From positions 13,108,952-13,172,951 of the forward strand of contig NC_064775.1 in the NCBI RefSeq assembly GCF_011397635.1: a stretch of DNA of 64,000 nucleotides, given 5' to 3'. The position numbers and the translations under genes were made by a program. Below the pieces are notes generated by a model. It made no database searches, was not told the origin of the DNA, and saw only the letters and a list, made by a program, of their open reading frames with translations. This document shows, in pieces, positions 51,401 to 63,661 of the stretch. The DNA is from Epinephelus fuscoguttatus (taxonomy: Eukaryota > Chordata > Actinopteri > Perciformes > Serranidae). Numbering within the stretch: position 1 is the first letter of the stretch; each line of letters opens with the position of its first letter.

Positions 51401-54400
51401 AACCTAGAGAAAAACACACATATGGATTTTCACCATCACTGTGTAGCCAAGAGAGTCTTTGGAGCTTTAATATACTGACCTCTTCATTCCAGGTGTTCTT
51501 TGGTGTTTTGATAGCGGCCATGAATTTGGGGCAGGCCTCTCCATGTCTAGAGGCGTTTGCTGCAGGCCGTGGAGCTGCTACCACCATCTTTGAGACTATT
51601 GAGAGAGTAAGATTGCATCATGTTGTAATTCTGCAAGACATTAATCCTTACAAGGTACTGCATTTTCACAGGAAACCACTGCCTCTTGTTGACAAAACTA
51701 ATTTTTGAAATATGTCACCATCAGGAGCCGGAGATTGATTGTCTATCTGAGGCTGGATATAAGCTCGACAGGGTCAAAGGAGATATTGAGTTTCACAATG
51801 TGACCTTCCACTATCCCTCCAGACCTGAAGTCAAGGTACTTGCATGCTTCGGCTTTCGCTATCATGTAAAACTGAAGGTAGAGTTTGATTTTTGGAAAGA
51901 AAAATTTTCAGTGTGACTTTCACCATGGTGTCACATGACCTTTGTTTAGATTTTGGACCAGCTCAGTGTTGCAGTGAAGTCAGGGGAGACCACAGCCTTT
52001 GTTGGTCCGAGTGGAGCCGGGAAGAGTACTGCTGTTCAGCTCATCCAGCGCTTCTATGACCCTAAGGAGGGCATGGTAGGTTTGACAGCTGAGACATATG
52101 CTCTTATGTGACACTTATGTCAAACTCATATGAATTGACATAATTCACATGCTCTCACGCCAGATGTCCATTTAATCATGCAAGTAAAATTTATAGCCCT
52201 AACTCTGCGGTGTGAAAAGAGGACACACACAGTGCACAGACAGATGAGACAGAGCAGCACAGTGCAACAGTAAAACACTGCTCTCAAGTAAGCTGTCCTT
52301 TGAAAACCCCGTCAAGCCAGTTGCTGCTTGTACGTCGATGCATGTCTATTAGTACTGGTACTCAGACACATTAAGAGGTAAAAGTGTCCTCATTTTTTAA
52401 CCCCCCTAAATTAAATAAGTAAATGCTCTCCTTCAGAGGTTTGCTGAAATTTTCAGTGTGTCCTGTTCAGGGTAAAGTTGAGTTGAGTACACGTCTCGGA
52501 GCTGCAGACCTTCTTATTAATTTTGTAAGCTGAAACCATTTCCCTCAGTGGAAATGGGGCTTTAATTTTATTTCACAGATAAGAAACAATAAATTGTACT
52601 CATGTATCCTAGCTTCATATGAGTAGAGGAAAAGTCTGCTAGCCACTAGGCTAATTTATGCAATGTAAAATGTCATAGGCTTTTGTTAATAATGTTAGCA
52701 TGTTGTTTTTGTATTGAAAACATGCCTAGCATTGCTTTGTCTGTGAACCTTGTGAATTTTCTGGAGCCAATTTTTTCTAACGCTACATTTGTTAAATGTT
52801 GCTTTGGTTCCTGGCTTCATATGAGAGCAGGAAAATTCTGCTAGTTGCTAGGCTAATTTATGCAATGAGAAATGTCATAGGCTTATGCTAATAATGTTAG
52901 CATGTTGTATTATTGAGGAAAACATGTCTAGCAAAAGAAAATTGTTCTGTCAGTGAATGTTCTGAGTTAAAAAAGAGCTGAATTTTGTGCTTTTGTTTAA
53001 TATTGTTTCCATTAAGTCAAGTTTTATGTGTGTTTTTGGCATGTTGAAGCAATTAAACTATATTGCAGTTCATAGAAAATCAACATATCGGCACAGAAAC
53101 TTCACCACCAACTAGAACTCTGGAGGTTTAATAGCAGAGCGACACAAACTCAGCACTTAGCTCAGCAAAGTACGGTACGAATGATCAAAAGGTGTCGGCC
53201 ACCTGTGTAGTCCATGTAGGCTACATTTATAAATGAGCCTCAACCCTGGCTATGACCATGTAAAACCTGAAGTTATTTCACTGTACAGTCATAAAGAAAA
53301 TTAGAGCAGGAAGTCACCTCACAATGCAATTTCCTTCAAAGATGTGCCGAAAGAATGACCCTGACTGTGGCTAAGATGTAAAACCTGAAGTCATTATTAC
53401 CATCACACTCCAAACTACATTTAAAAGTTGGCAGCCCTCCTCATGCAATACACTGTGATTCTTCTATCTGTGGTCCCTTTTGTCAACTCCTGCCATTGAA
53501 GATTCCCTCGACACACTGTAGCTGCAGACTCCCTCCTTTTAAGCTTTATTCTAGTCGATTCAAAAATAACCATCCCCTGAGGCTGATAGAAGTACATGAT
53601 AATCTGTTTCATTATTCAGCCAATGGGTCCTAACAGCCTCATTTTTCACTTTTACTGGAATTAGAGGTCTTTGCACACCTTACTCTCTTATTCCTTTCAG
53701 CTCCTAGAGAAGGGAATAGCCTGTTACAGCACAATGAAGGTTATGCACAAGACTAACAGCCTTACCATTTCAAACTAGCATTGTTGCAAAAAACACATTA
53801 TAGCAGCAAAGTACTTTAATAGCATCATCCATCATTTTTAGTAAACCAGCTGCTCTCTGTGCCCTCCACCTCAGGTGACCCTGGACGGTCACGACATCAG
53901 AGGACTGAACATCCAATGGCTGCGCTCGCTTATTGGCATCGTGGAGCAGGAGCCTGTGCTGTTTGCCACCACCATTGCTGAGAATATACGCTATGGTCGA
54001 GCCGGCGTCTCCATGGAAGACATCATCAGCGCTGCAAAGCAAGCCAACGCCTACAGCTTCATCATGGACCTGCCGCAGGTGAAGTTTCAGTTTTAGGATT
54101 TATCAGTAAAAGCACAAATTCAAAGTGGCTTAACCACCAATAGTCCTGACGACTTTCCCTGTCATCTTTACATCTGACAGAAATTCGACACCTTGGTGGG
54201 GGAGGGTGGAGGTCAGATGAGCGGCGGTCAGAAGCAGCGTATTGCTATTGCTCGAGCGCTGGTCAGGAATCCTCGCATCCTGCTGCTGGACATGGCAACC
54301 TCTGCCCTCGACAACGAGAGCGAGGCTATAGTTCAGGAAGCTCTGGACAGTGTAAGTCTGACTGATCTATGTGCTCAATTAAATTCTGTTTTCATCTCAG

Positions 54401-57400
54401 GTTTGGATAATTTATGGTTTCATTGTTTAGCCTGGTGGTAAGACAATGAAAATGCCTCTGTGAGGGCAACGTTTTATAGTTATTTCAGTTTCTTTTTTAT
54501 TATAGAGGAGAGGGTGAGCATGTACGTTCTGACAAGAGACATATATCATGAAAACAATACCTCTCAGGGTTCCAAAAATATTAAAATGCCCCAATAACCC
54601 AGCTTAACTCCAGTGATTCAACACTGCACTGCTGCCACATTGTCAGACTCACAATAAACAGCCATTTAAAAAAGTTGATGCAAGTAAGCGGAGCTATCGA
54701 ACTGAGTACATACTATATGTAAGCTTTGATTAAATTGCTGTGAGGCAGGGGTGGATATAAAGACTGCATTGACGTGGGTTTTTGTCTGGGGCTTGGAGTG
54801 AGTGATTTCAACACCTTTTAAACTGGGTGTTTTTGTATGTTGCACTTGCATGACTGATCTGAAATTTGCAGTTTCAGAGACGCTGGTAGCTGCAGGCAAT
54901 CAGGAGACACTCGTAAGCTCACGGAATATTTGGATTTAGTCAGGTTTAATCCATCCCTCACACAATCAAACACGAGTTTCTATTACTAAACAAAACATGC
55001 TGCGACAAAACAACCTGCCACTCTCCATCTGTGGTTGTTCTGGGGCCGGGAGGAAATGGAGCTGCTGTTTGCTGCAGGGACGGTTAGCAGCATCTGCGTG
55101 AAATTGGTGTGTTACAAAACCCTGGGTACTCTCACAGCTCCTGGCACCACACTGTGGCAAGGCTGCTCTTTTTTACAGGGATAAAATCTGTTCTTGACCT
55201 TCTGTCTGTCCCACATCTCCCTCCCGCTGTCACAACTTCTCACTTACAGTGTTAATTAGCTTACCTGCTACCTTGCTGTGTGCCCGCTGTCATCTCTCAT
55301 TTAAATTTCTGAACGGCCACAACTTTTTATGTATATATAATTAGCCCAAAACTGGGGTGGCAAGGCATTTTTTAGGGGTGGGTATGGGCAGCTGCCACCC
55401 TATGCCATTCGGGTAGATCTGCCCCTGTTAGCATGAGAAAATCCTGCCACATTAAAACCAGACATGATTTCATCACAGGTACGCATGGGTCGCACCACCA
55501 TCTCCATCGCTCACCGCCTGTCCACCATAAAGAACGCAGATGTGATTGTTGGCTTTGAGCACGGCCGAGCTGTGGAGAGGGGCAAACACAATGAGCTGCT
55601 GGAGAGGAAGGGAGTCTACTTCACTCTGGTCACCCTGCAGAGCCAAGGAGACAAGGCTCTGAACGAGAAGGCTCGGCAAAGTAGGTCCAACTATTGGTGG
55701 TTAATGTCTCAGAAATATATTTATCCACAGAGAAACTATGAGGATCCACTGATTGCGATCATCACCTTTCTCTTTCATTAGTGTCTAACAATGAAGAAGA
55801 GCCGGAGAGGCTGAATCTATCCAGAGCAGGCAGCTACCGTGCCAGTTTGAGGTATTACACAATCCCAATCGCCCCCTGCCCTTCATTGCTCGCTCATTTG
55901 CTTACTTGTGCATAATATTCATTCCGTGGCCCTGACTGTGCATCTAAATAGGGTTATTACAGTAGTCATTTTGTGGCTGAAACTGAGGCGTGCCATGGCA
56001 GAAACTGGCACCTTCATTTACTTAATTACCCTCTTACATTTACTTCGACATTTGGAGCATTTAGCTGACACTATCACCCAGAGCCACTTACAAGTGCAAC
56101 AGCAGAGGAGGCTTGAGGTCCTCTATCACCGCCATTACAAGCACCTGGTAATGACTTCAAAAAGAACAACGGCAGCACCAATATATTCCTGTGTCCTCTG
56201 ACTATTAATGTGCATGAAGTGATGCTGATATAAAAGAAGCTCTTTCTTTTTGACTTTGCAGAGCCTCTATCCGCCAGCGGTCCCGCTCTCAGCTGTCCAA
56301 TCTGATCCCAGAGTCTTCTGTTCCCATCACCGGAGAGCTCGGCCCGAGAGCCTACTCTGTGTCACAGGCAGACAAATCCAAGGTGTGTGTGTGTGTGTGT
56401 GTGTTCAATTTTATACGTGGGTGTTTGAAGCAGGTCAACAATAATTACATAAAGTTGGCTTGTAATACCACTTTCTTTGTGATGTTTTTTCTATATTGAT
56501 CCTCAGATATTACACAGTTAATATCTCTGACTGCCTGCTGATGCGTATTTGTCTGTGTGAATGCTCAGAATGCTTTCCCAGAGGACGAGGAGGAACCTGT
56601 GGAGCCCGCTCCAGTTACCAGGATCCTCAAGTACAACATACCTGAGTGGCCTTACATGATTTTCGGATCCCTCGGAGCTGCCATAAATGGAGGGGTCAAC
56701 CCTGTCTACTCTCTACTGTTCAGTCAAATCCTGGCGGTGAGGTTCAAGTTGGAGTCTGAATTTCTGAAACACACAAACTGAGCTCATTTCAAAAGCCTTA
56801 AAGCCATGATGTGTAGAATATGAGCATTTCAATAACAGCCTACTGTTACAAATATAAATTACAAGACAGGACGACTGGAAGCTTGTTCATATTCTGCATG
56901 AAAAGGTCATCAGATATAAATAACTGGGCTTAGTGGTGCATTCAAAATAACTCGACTTGCTGGTGATGCAGCTTTCCAACGTGGAGACATGAGAAATGGA
57001 GCCTGTACAGAGGCCTCTTCCCTAAAGTGCCAGCAGACATTTTAATTCAGCATCTGTCCACGGACTGTTGTCTTCCATGTTTTCCTCCATGGCCCTCTGC
57101 TAGTAGCAACATGGATTCTGCTCAGCTCTTTCGTCACTCTGGATCTGAAGTGTCATAGTGATGCAAAAGCCACTTTGAAATCCAATTTGAGCAGCCAGGG
57201 CGTCCGGACTGAGATGCATCTGTAGATATCTGATTGGTATGTGATTGGTTATGATCTGATTTTTGCTGTCCACACGTTCTAAAAATCAATCTGGACACAA
57301 TTTGGATATGCAAACAGACAGATTTGGGGTTGCAGGCTGAACAAAGCCTAAGTTCACTCAGTTTATTCATTATGTACCACTGACGTCTGTCTCATAACTG

Positions 57401-60400
57401 ACCACAGTTGTGTTTTTTGGGAGCAGATTATAGTCCTGCAGATGAGGTTAAATAAAAGTGGATGGTATGACACAGCTAATAAGTTATTTGTGTGTTGAGG
57501 TCCGTGCTGAATAAACCAAAGAGCACTCTTGATCTCTAAGAATGCTCAATAATACATTTATACATATGCACATTATGTATGTACGTATATTAACATGCGT
57601 TTATCCTTGCACATATGTCTTTGTGTGTGTGTGTGTGTGTGTAGACATTCTCAGTAACAGATCCTGTGGCTCAGAGGAAGGAGATTGATAGTATCTGCCT
57701 GTTCTTTGTCATGGTCGGCGTGGTCTCTTTCTTCACCCAGATGCTGCAGGTAGAGTAGCAGTCTGCTTCAGTGAGACTGATTGCTTTAGTGCGTCTCTAC
57801 TGCCTTCACCCCCTGCTCATCTTCAAGGTTGGAGGAAAGTCACTAGAGATCTTCTTTATTCTGCCAAATTAATACCTCCTTTGGATGAAAAAAGATCTTC
57901 CAACATCCTGCAGAGGTGCTGTTCAGTGATTGATCCATGAGTTCTGACACCAGCGGAGTGGAGGGATGGCAAAGACACTATTTTCTCAGATTAGTTATAT
58001 ATTACATTATGTTGAAGATCTCTGTGGTATTTGGGATTTAATAAAAAAAACACTCCCTGTGTGTGTGTCTCCAGGGTTACGCTTTCTCCAAGTCTGGAGA
58101 GCTGCTGACCCGCAGGTTGCGGCGGCTCGGCTTCCACGCCATGCTGGGCCAAGAGATCGGCTGGTTTGATGATCACAGGAACAGCCCCGGAGCTCTGACC
58201 ACGCGTCTGGCGACTGATGCCTCGCAAGTTCAAGGAGTGAGTTACAGCCTCAGTGTGAAAAGATTTTGAAAGTCATGGAGTGTCATATTCAGAAATAAAA
58301 TTGTAGTTTTAGATAATGTGACTTAACCAAGTTATTCTCACTTGATAAATTCTGCTTGGAGTTAAATCCATGAAGAGAATCAGCACAGTGCAACAGCAGC
58401 ATGATCCCTCTTTTCCTCGTCTTCTTTCAAGGCCACTGGCTCACAGATCGGCATGATAGTCAACTCGCTGACCAACATCGGCGTGGCCATCTTGATGTCC
58501 TTCTACTTCAGCTGGAAGCTCACGATGCTCATCCTGTGCTTCCTGCCATTCCTCGCCATGTCAGGAGGCTTCCAGGCTAAGATGCTAACAGGGTTCGCGA
58601 AGCAGGACAAGCAGGCGATGGAGGCCGCCGGACGGGTCAGACATTGTTGTTTACACTGTACAACTTCACCACAATTCTATTTAGGTAGAGAGTTACATCC
58701 AGTGACTTATCTGACAGTAGATAAGAGAGAGCTTAACAACAGTGTCTATTTTAGGCTTGGAGACCCAGTTGTTCTAAGGTAATCTGATCGGATTTGGGTT
58801 TTTAGATTGGATTTAAAAAAAAAGGACTCTAAAATCTGATTTAGATCATGTTGTCCAGTTTAGTATTGATCTGGATCAAACCTTCACTATGTGTTGTTTA
58901 AAACTTGACCTTTGATCCAACCAATTGTTAACATGTCGTTAGGTTTGGACACAAACTATTTGGTTATAATAAGGAAAAGATCATGTTTTGGCTTATATTA
59001 CCCAGTTTTCTTGGCACTATCCTGCCTGGAAACACAGTGATGTCTCCTTAAAAAACAACCAGTCAGGGCGTTGGTAGCGTAGTGGATAGAAAGGGCAGTG
59101 TCTTTATGTGCCAATATAGCTACCCCCCCAGCTTTTCGTGGCATTATCGCCAGTGGAAACACAGCAACACGTCGTGAAGAAACACCCATGTATGATGACT
59201 AAAAATCTGCTGTAAACACAGCAATGACTAAAAAGCAGCTTGGCAGGCATCTTGCCTAGGCAACATGCCATTCACCTTTCTGCCACTTTAGACATGTTGA
59301 TGTGATACGTATGATATGTGCAAATGTAACATATCCATGGTTTGCAGAAAGTTTCTTTTGGTGATTAGGCTGTCTTCACATAACTAGTAGCCTACATTGT
59401 GATGTGTTGTCTTATTTAGAGCACTGGTTATCTTGATTTTGTTGTCCTGAAAAGTCTGCACCAGGATCAGAGTGATCCAATCCAATGTTGCTCTAAAAAA
59501 CCGGCTCTAAAGTCAATGAGTTAGTTGATAAGCAAAACATGGGATTTCCAAATCCAGATCATTCTGATCCAAAATAAATATTTTGAACAACTGGGTCTAG
59601 GTTTAAAATTTTTCTCAAGCTCTGCAGCTGATTCAGATCTTGGTACAATGACATTTTATTAGCTGCTCCTCTAATTGAGCGGTAAGTTATGCATGGAGCT
59701 AACACCGTCAGGCTCCGTTCCTACGGGGGCCACCCAGGCTTTGAATGCTGTCATGGTACAGACAACACACAGTGGATAAAACCTCAGGACAATACACTGA
59801 GAGCCAGAAAGTTCATAATCAAAGAAAAGTTAATTTACTATGAACTTCCTTTCCACTATCTCAATTATCTCAATGCAGTAAACCCCACCCATCCCAATGA
59901 AGTGGATTAGATGAAAGTTTAATGATCCCTGTGGGTGAAAATGGCTTACTGCAGCAGCATAAAATAGGATATAGATAAGAACAGAGAAAATGCTTTATCT
60001 ATACTGTATTCTCCTTAAAAGCACATACGAATAAGGATTAACTTCTAGTCAGCTATCTCCCTTTTTTGCCTGTTTTTTTACTGTGCCATTTAATCTGGTT
60101 TTTGAATTATAACCTGAGTCCTTTATGTGCAGATTGCTGGCGAGGCGCTTAACAACATCCGCACCATTGCAGGCCTGGGGAAAGAGAGGGTGTTTGTGGA
60201 GATGTTTGAGGCCCAGCTTGATGCTCCGTACCAAGCAGCCCTGAAGAAGGCAAAAGTGTATGGAGCCTGTTACGGTTTCACTCAGTGCATCGTCTTCTTA
60301 ACCAACTCCGCCTCCTACAGGTTTGGAGGTTACTTGGTGCGACAGGAGGGGCTCCATTTCAGTTTGGTGTTCAGGTGAGAGGAGACGGCTTTCAAGTCTG

Positions 60401-63400
60401 ATGCCATTCTGTTAACACGCACAATTAATATCAGGCTACATCGCCTTCTATCAGTCTTATTTGTTGGCTGTTGTTTTTTAATGGCGGACCCCGCCACTAC
60501 CAATGAAAACTACTGTATATAGAGATATATTTACAGAATCATAACCATAAATAGTGTCAAGCTGGGTTTGATTTCACAAATATGATAAAATACATTTAGA
60601 AAAAAACATTGTTCCACGAGACGGAGAAAGGATCCAACCCTGTGGTGAGCCAGTGGATGTAAAAAAGGTTGACTAATGACTTACACTGGTGTTGGTTTCT
60701 CCGGTAGAGTCATCTCAGCCATCATCACCAGTGGCACAGCCCTTGGCAAAGCCTCCTCTTACACACCAGACTACGCCAAGGCCAAGATTTCAGCTGCACG
60801 TTTCTTCCAGCTGCTGGACCGTGTGCCTCAGATCAGCGTCTACAGCGATAAGGGAGACAAATGGGTATGAGGGCATATGTTATGCTACGTTTTATGTGCT
60901 ATTCTGCCACACTGCATGCCGAGTGTGTAATAAAATGAGCACTGCTTGCTTTTTCTGTGATACATTCAGAGAGGAATCCAGATGAAAAGGCTAATTTATG
61001 AGTCCTTTATTGCTTTGCTTATTAATTTTAAATAAGTCATGAAAGAGAGATGTGTAAATGGAGAGAGGAGACAAGGAAGGATTGTTAGCCCTTTTATCAC
61101 ATATTGAACATACAAAAGAAAAAAAATCCTGAGAATACAAGTACAAAGAGCCCTTTAAAAGATGTGAGGCAATTTGAATTAAAAAAAAAAAAACCTTCAT
61201 AAGACAATTAAATGTGATGAAACTTTTACTTCCTGTGTAACTGAAGCTGCCGTTTGTGGACAGAAGGTGGCAGCCTAACATACCAAGAAGCCCACACTAA
61301 CCTTTGTTCTCTTTCATTTTTTGTTCCCTCCCCCTCCCTCTGCTGTGTTTTTAGGATAACTTCCAAGGGAACATTGAGTTCATTGACTGTAAGTTCACCT
61401 ACCCCACCAGGCCTGACATCCAGGTCCTGAATGGGCTGAATGTATCGGTGAAGCCCGGCCAAACGCTGGCCTTTGTGGGCAGCAGCGGCTGTGGGAAGAG
61501 CACCAGCGTGCAGCTGCTGGAGAGGTTTTATGATCCTGACCACGGCAGAGTGGTGAGAACACACAGCGAAATACTGCACACAGACACTGGATGGAAATGT
61601 ACTAGTGTCATAGTCTATTCTGTAAATGGTTCAATTTTGACATACTTGTTCTTGAGAATTTCAGTTTTCTGCTACTTAATAATCCTACTTCACAGCATTT
61701 AGAGGGAAATATTATACTTTATACTCCACTACATGTATTTGACAGCTTATAATTACTTGTTACTTGACTTTCACATGCTGAGACATTTCTCAGTCAAACA
61801 AAGTTAGCAGTTAGCTGGTGAACACCAGCTGAACATACAGATATTTTTCTCAGTAAGAGCCAGTGGTGCTGCAAAGAGGTGGGCAAGGGGGGCCATGGCC
61901 ATGCTGATACAGTCACTGCCAGCTCCCTCCCCTCGTGAAAATAATTGGAGGCCGCTGTGAGCCGTTTTTAAACTTGAGAAGGCTTGTTCCCAGTCGCTGT
62001 TTGGTTCTTTACAATTAATGCACTCCTTCAAATTAAAACTTTAAATGTCTTTATAAGAAAAAGGACAACCAGCCTATTTGAAGAACAATGAATCACCTAA
62101 CGTTTACAGACACATAACACAAGATATTAACTGTATTGTTTTTGTCTATGCACATCAGACAATTAGTAATATTAACAGCAAAAAAAGAAATTAAAGTATA
62201 TCAGTATGTGATTCCTTAACTTCCCACACTGACCTAGTTTTCAGTGAGTCCATATTTTACAACAACATAAAAGAAACCCTGTTAGATGTGTAAATCCTGG
62301 ACTCTACATAAAAACAGACGTGTCTCCCATCCTCCATCTGTACAGAAATGAAGTCGGTGCTGCCATCTTGCACTAATAGCATCATTTAGAGGCAGAGTTT
62401 GTGCATTAGCGATTGTGAGGTGGAGCTGCGATATTCAGTTCCTGCCCATACACCTGTCTGAGCACACTGATTGCCACAAACAGCCGTCAGTCATGAAGTC
62501 ACACCCCCTTTTTACGGCATCAAATAACTAATTAAAACGAAACTTATCAGAAAAATGAACACTTGAACGTACATCAGCGTGATAAGAACTACCTGAAATG
62601 AAATGAAATGTCCCATCTGCTCACAGGAGTGGGTAACTTGTACTGCAGCCAGCCAACAGGGGGTGATCAACATGTTTTGGCTTCACATTTGCAGAGCCGT
62701 CATGCCTTCCATCTCTGTGTTCGGCCATTTGTGTAAACAGGCAACAGTTTGCTCACATGTTAGGCATATTAACTTTAAAAGGTGTCTGTTACATTCATAG
62801 TTTGTTCAGTTATTGCAGATATAAGTCAACGATATGAACATTTCACCAGTGATTTTGTTACATATATATGGTGTAGAAAAATATGAGCCCGCATAAGAAG
62901 TGTCTGGTGAATTCCTTCAGCAAGGATACCCGCAAATAAGAGGTCTGAGCATTATATTGTTACAGCAGATGCTGACCTTTATCAAAATGTCAGATATCTC
63001 ATTGTGAAATGAATAAGTCGTACAGTATGTATCGTCTGCCTACAACATACACTCATATGAGGCATGTAAAAGTCAAAGAATAAGTGCCAGACATCAAGAG
63101 ATTTAAGTATTTCTGACTCTCATATCACCTCAATTCATTCATCAATCAGACATTTATGCTGATTGTGTGCTTTAGCTTAAAAAGGGGGGCACCACCCAGG
63201 ATGGAGGTTTGCCTTTGTGCCAGTAAGGGATCCCTGCCAAGATTCAAATGGCCTTAATTGAGTTGGAAGTGGTTTGGAAACGTGTCGTCCTGATTCTCTG
63301 TTTGAGATTGTGAAAGGACAGTATCACCTCTGCATAGTTAGGACAGAAATCATAGTGGAGATGGTGTTATGATAGCTCATCAAGTGGATTGTATTTCCAG

Positions 63401-63661
63401 TCTTTAGTTATTATATTGCTTTGTCCTAATGGTTAAATCAATTGCCTCTTGCAGCTGATTGATGGCCGCGAGTCGACTCGTGTCAACGTGCCCTTCCTGC
63501 GCTCCAAGATTGGCATCGTGTCCCAGGAGCCCATCTTGTTTGACTGCAGCATCGGAGAGAACATCAAGTACGGCGACAACTTGCGGGAAATCACCATGAA
63601 TGAGGTCATCTCCGCCGCCAAGAAAGCGCAGCTCCACGACTTTGTCATGTCACTTCCTGAG
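46504..63661 (+). CDS. abcb11: Bile salt export pump, ABC transporter B11 (partial, 26 exons)
   Basis: ATP-driven exporter of bile salts at the hepatocyte canalicular membrane. Layout: N-tail, TMD1, NBD1, linker, TMD2, NBD2. Twenty-six coding exons with consistent phases give 1246 codons to the window edge. NBD1 has Walker [10 protein letters not shown] (486-494), signature MSGGQ (590-594), Walker B ILLLD (610-614) and H-loop His646. Residue 615 is Met where most ABC proteins have catalytic Glu; this is the known degenerate site of ABCB11 and supports the name over ABCB1 or ABCB4. NBD2 Walker [10 protein letters not shown] is at 1153-1161. Signature, Walker B and H-loop of NBD2 lie beyond the right edge. 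No frameshift or stop seen. Teleosts may carry two abcb11 copies; which one this is cannot be told here. Confidence 0.96.
46913..47040 (+). mobile_element. Possible MITE in abcb11 intron 2
   Basis: AGAGATATTATCTC at the left and GAGATAACATCTCT at the right are inverted with one mismatch. CTAG lies at or near both ends. About 128 bp, GC-richer than its surroundings. A single copy in this window, so mobility is an inference. Confidence 0.4.
46932..46944 (+). promoter_or_regulatory. IR-1 nuclear-receptor motif (FXR-type)
   Basis: AGGTCA-a-TGACCA is an inverted repeat of the nuclear receptor half-site with a one-base spacer, the preferred architecture of FXR/RXR. FXR induction of ABCB11 through an IR-1 is established in mammals, where the element is in the promoter. 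Here it lies in intron 2, about 430 bases after the start codon. Function is inferred. Confidence 0.5.
48521..51606 (+). CDS. abcb11: abcb11 exons 5-11: first transmembrane domain
   Basis: Exons 48521-48822, 48975-49062, 49407-49540, 49630-49801, 50900-51024, 51110-51284 and 51493-51606 encode residues 61-430, the six helices of TMD1. The first extracellular loop (exon 5) is longer than I recall for human BSEP and holds six N-X-S/T sequons (N-N-T, N-Y-T, N-T-S, N-Q-S, N-N-S, N-S-T), consistent with the heavy glycosylation known for this loop. The M-E-I-G-W-F-D motif in exon 7 is the conserved coupling region. Confidence 0.93.
49164..49380 (+). mobile_element. SINE inserted beside the abcb11 exon 7 acceptor
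   Basis: Same family and strand as 14256-14451: A-box gtagcttagtggatagtgc, gatgcct, ttgcaaccctttgctgcatg, CT run, aaaggcaaaaagcccc and a long A/AAAT tail. Imperfect 15-bp duplications, 49149-49163 and 49381-49395, differ at two positions. It occupies most of the 344-base intron and ends 26 bases before exon 7. Confidence 0.88.
49817..50845 (+). repeat. TTGAC-rich minisatellite filling abcb11 intron 8
   Basis: About 1 kb of degenerate units such as ttgacttgttgacttctc and attgacctctcttgacctg. I count roughly 75 TTGAC pentamers by eye. The plus strand is T-rich. It takes up nearly the whole intron between exons 8 and 9. A variable-number tandem repeat is likely. Confidence 0.92.
51725..55680 (+). 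CDS. abcb11: abcb11 exons 12-16: first nucleotide-binding domain
   Basis: Exons 51725-51835, 51950-52075, 53875-54078, 54181-54351 and 55479-55680 encode about residues 431-701. In order: A-loop region Y-P-S-R-P, Walker A, Q-loop (V-E-Q-E-P), signature, Walker B with Met615, D-loop S-A-L-D, and switch His646. The Glu-to-Met change makes ATP site 1 non-hydrolytic in this family. Confidence 0.95.
52605..52940 (+). repeat. Two direct repeat units in abcb11 intron 13
   Basis: About 125-bp units starting near 52610 and 52812 share ggcttcatatgag or agcttcatatgag, gctaatttatgcaatg, aatgtcataggctt and aataatgttagcatgtt. Either a tandem pair or two pieces of one transposon. The rest of this 1.8-kb intron shows no clear feature. 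Confidence 0.6.
55782..56382 (+). CDS. abcb11: abcb11 exons 17-18: linker
   Basis: Exons 55782-55851 and 56262-56382 encode the cytoplasmic linker (about 702-765) with an acidic stretch and [10 protein letters not shown], a basic-serine motif typical of kinase sites in this linker. The exon 18 donor runs straight into a TG tract. Confidence 0.85.
56383..56404 (+). repeat. (GT)n tract forming the exon 18 donor
   Basis: The intron begins gtgtgtgtgt directly after AAG, so the 5' splice site lacks the usual gtaagt extension. Confidence 0.85.
56569..60864 (+). CDS. abcb11: abcb11 exons 19-24: second transmembrane domain
   Basis: Exons 56569-56736, 57645-57749, 58075-58236, 58432-58635, 60133-60374 and 60708-60864 encode residues 766-1111. 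Typical motifs are P-E-W-P-Y-M before helix 7, A-K-S-G-E-L-L-T-like text, [16 protein letters not shown], and the [12 protein letters not shown] lead-in to NBD2. All phases agree. Confidence 0.94.
57622..57642 (+). repeat. (TG)n tract at the exon 20 acceptor
   Basis: TG dinucleotides replace the usual pyrimidine tract directly before the tag acceptor of exon 57645-57749. Confidence 0.85.
59067..59380 (+). repeat. SINE head plus repeat family A (copy 4)
   Basis: The start gggcgttggtagcgtagtgg is a truncated SINE head (59067-59095). It is followed by a family A end, catggtttgcagaaag, near 59337. Lies in the 1.5-kb intron between exons 22 and 23; the rest of that intron shows no clear feature. 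Confidence 0.5.
61355..63661 (+). CDS. abcb11: abcb11 exons 25-26: start of second nucleotide-binding domain
   Basis: Exons 61355-61552 and 63455-63661 encode residues 1112-1246: Y-P-T-R-P, Walker A, then I-V-S-Q-E-P (Q-loop) and the helical subdomain to F-V-M-S-L-P-E. By comparison with the family about 115-120 residues remain to the right of the window. Confidence 0.94.
61640..61800. repeat. Fragment of the AGTGGTGGAA-type repeat
   Basis: Text ttctgctacttaataatcct, tactttatactccactacat and acttgttacttgactttcac matches the family at 39455-39832. It sits in the 1.9-kb intron before exon 26; the remainder, to 63454, shows no clear feature. Confidence 0.45.
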
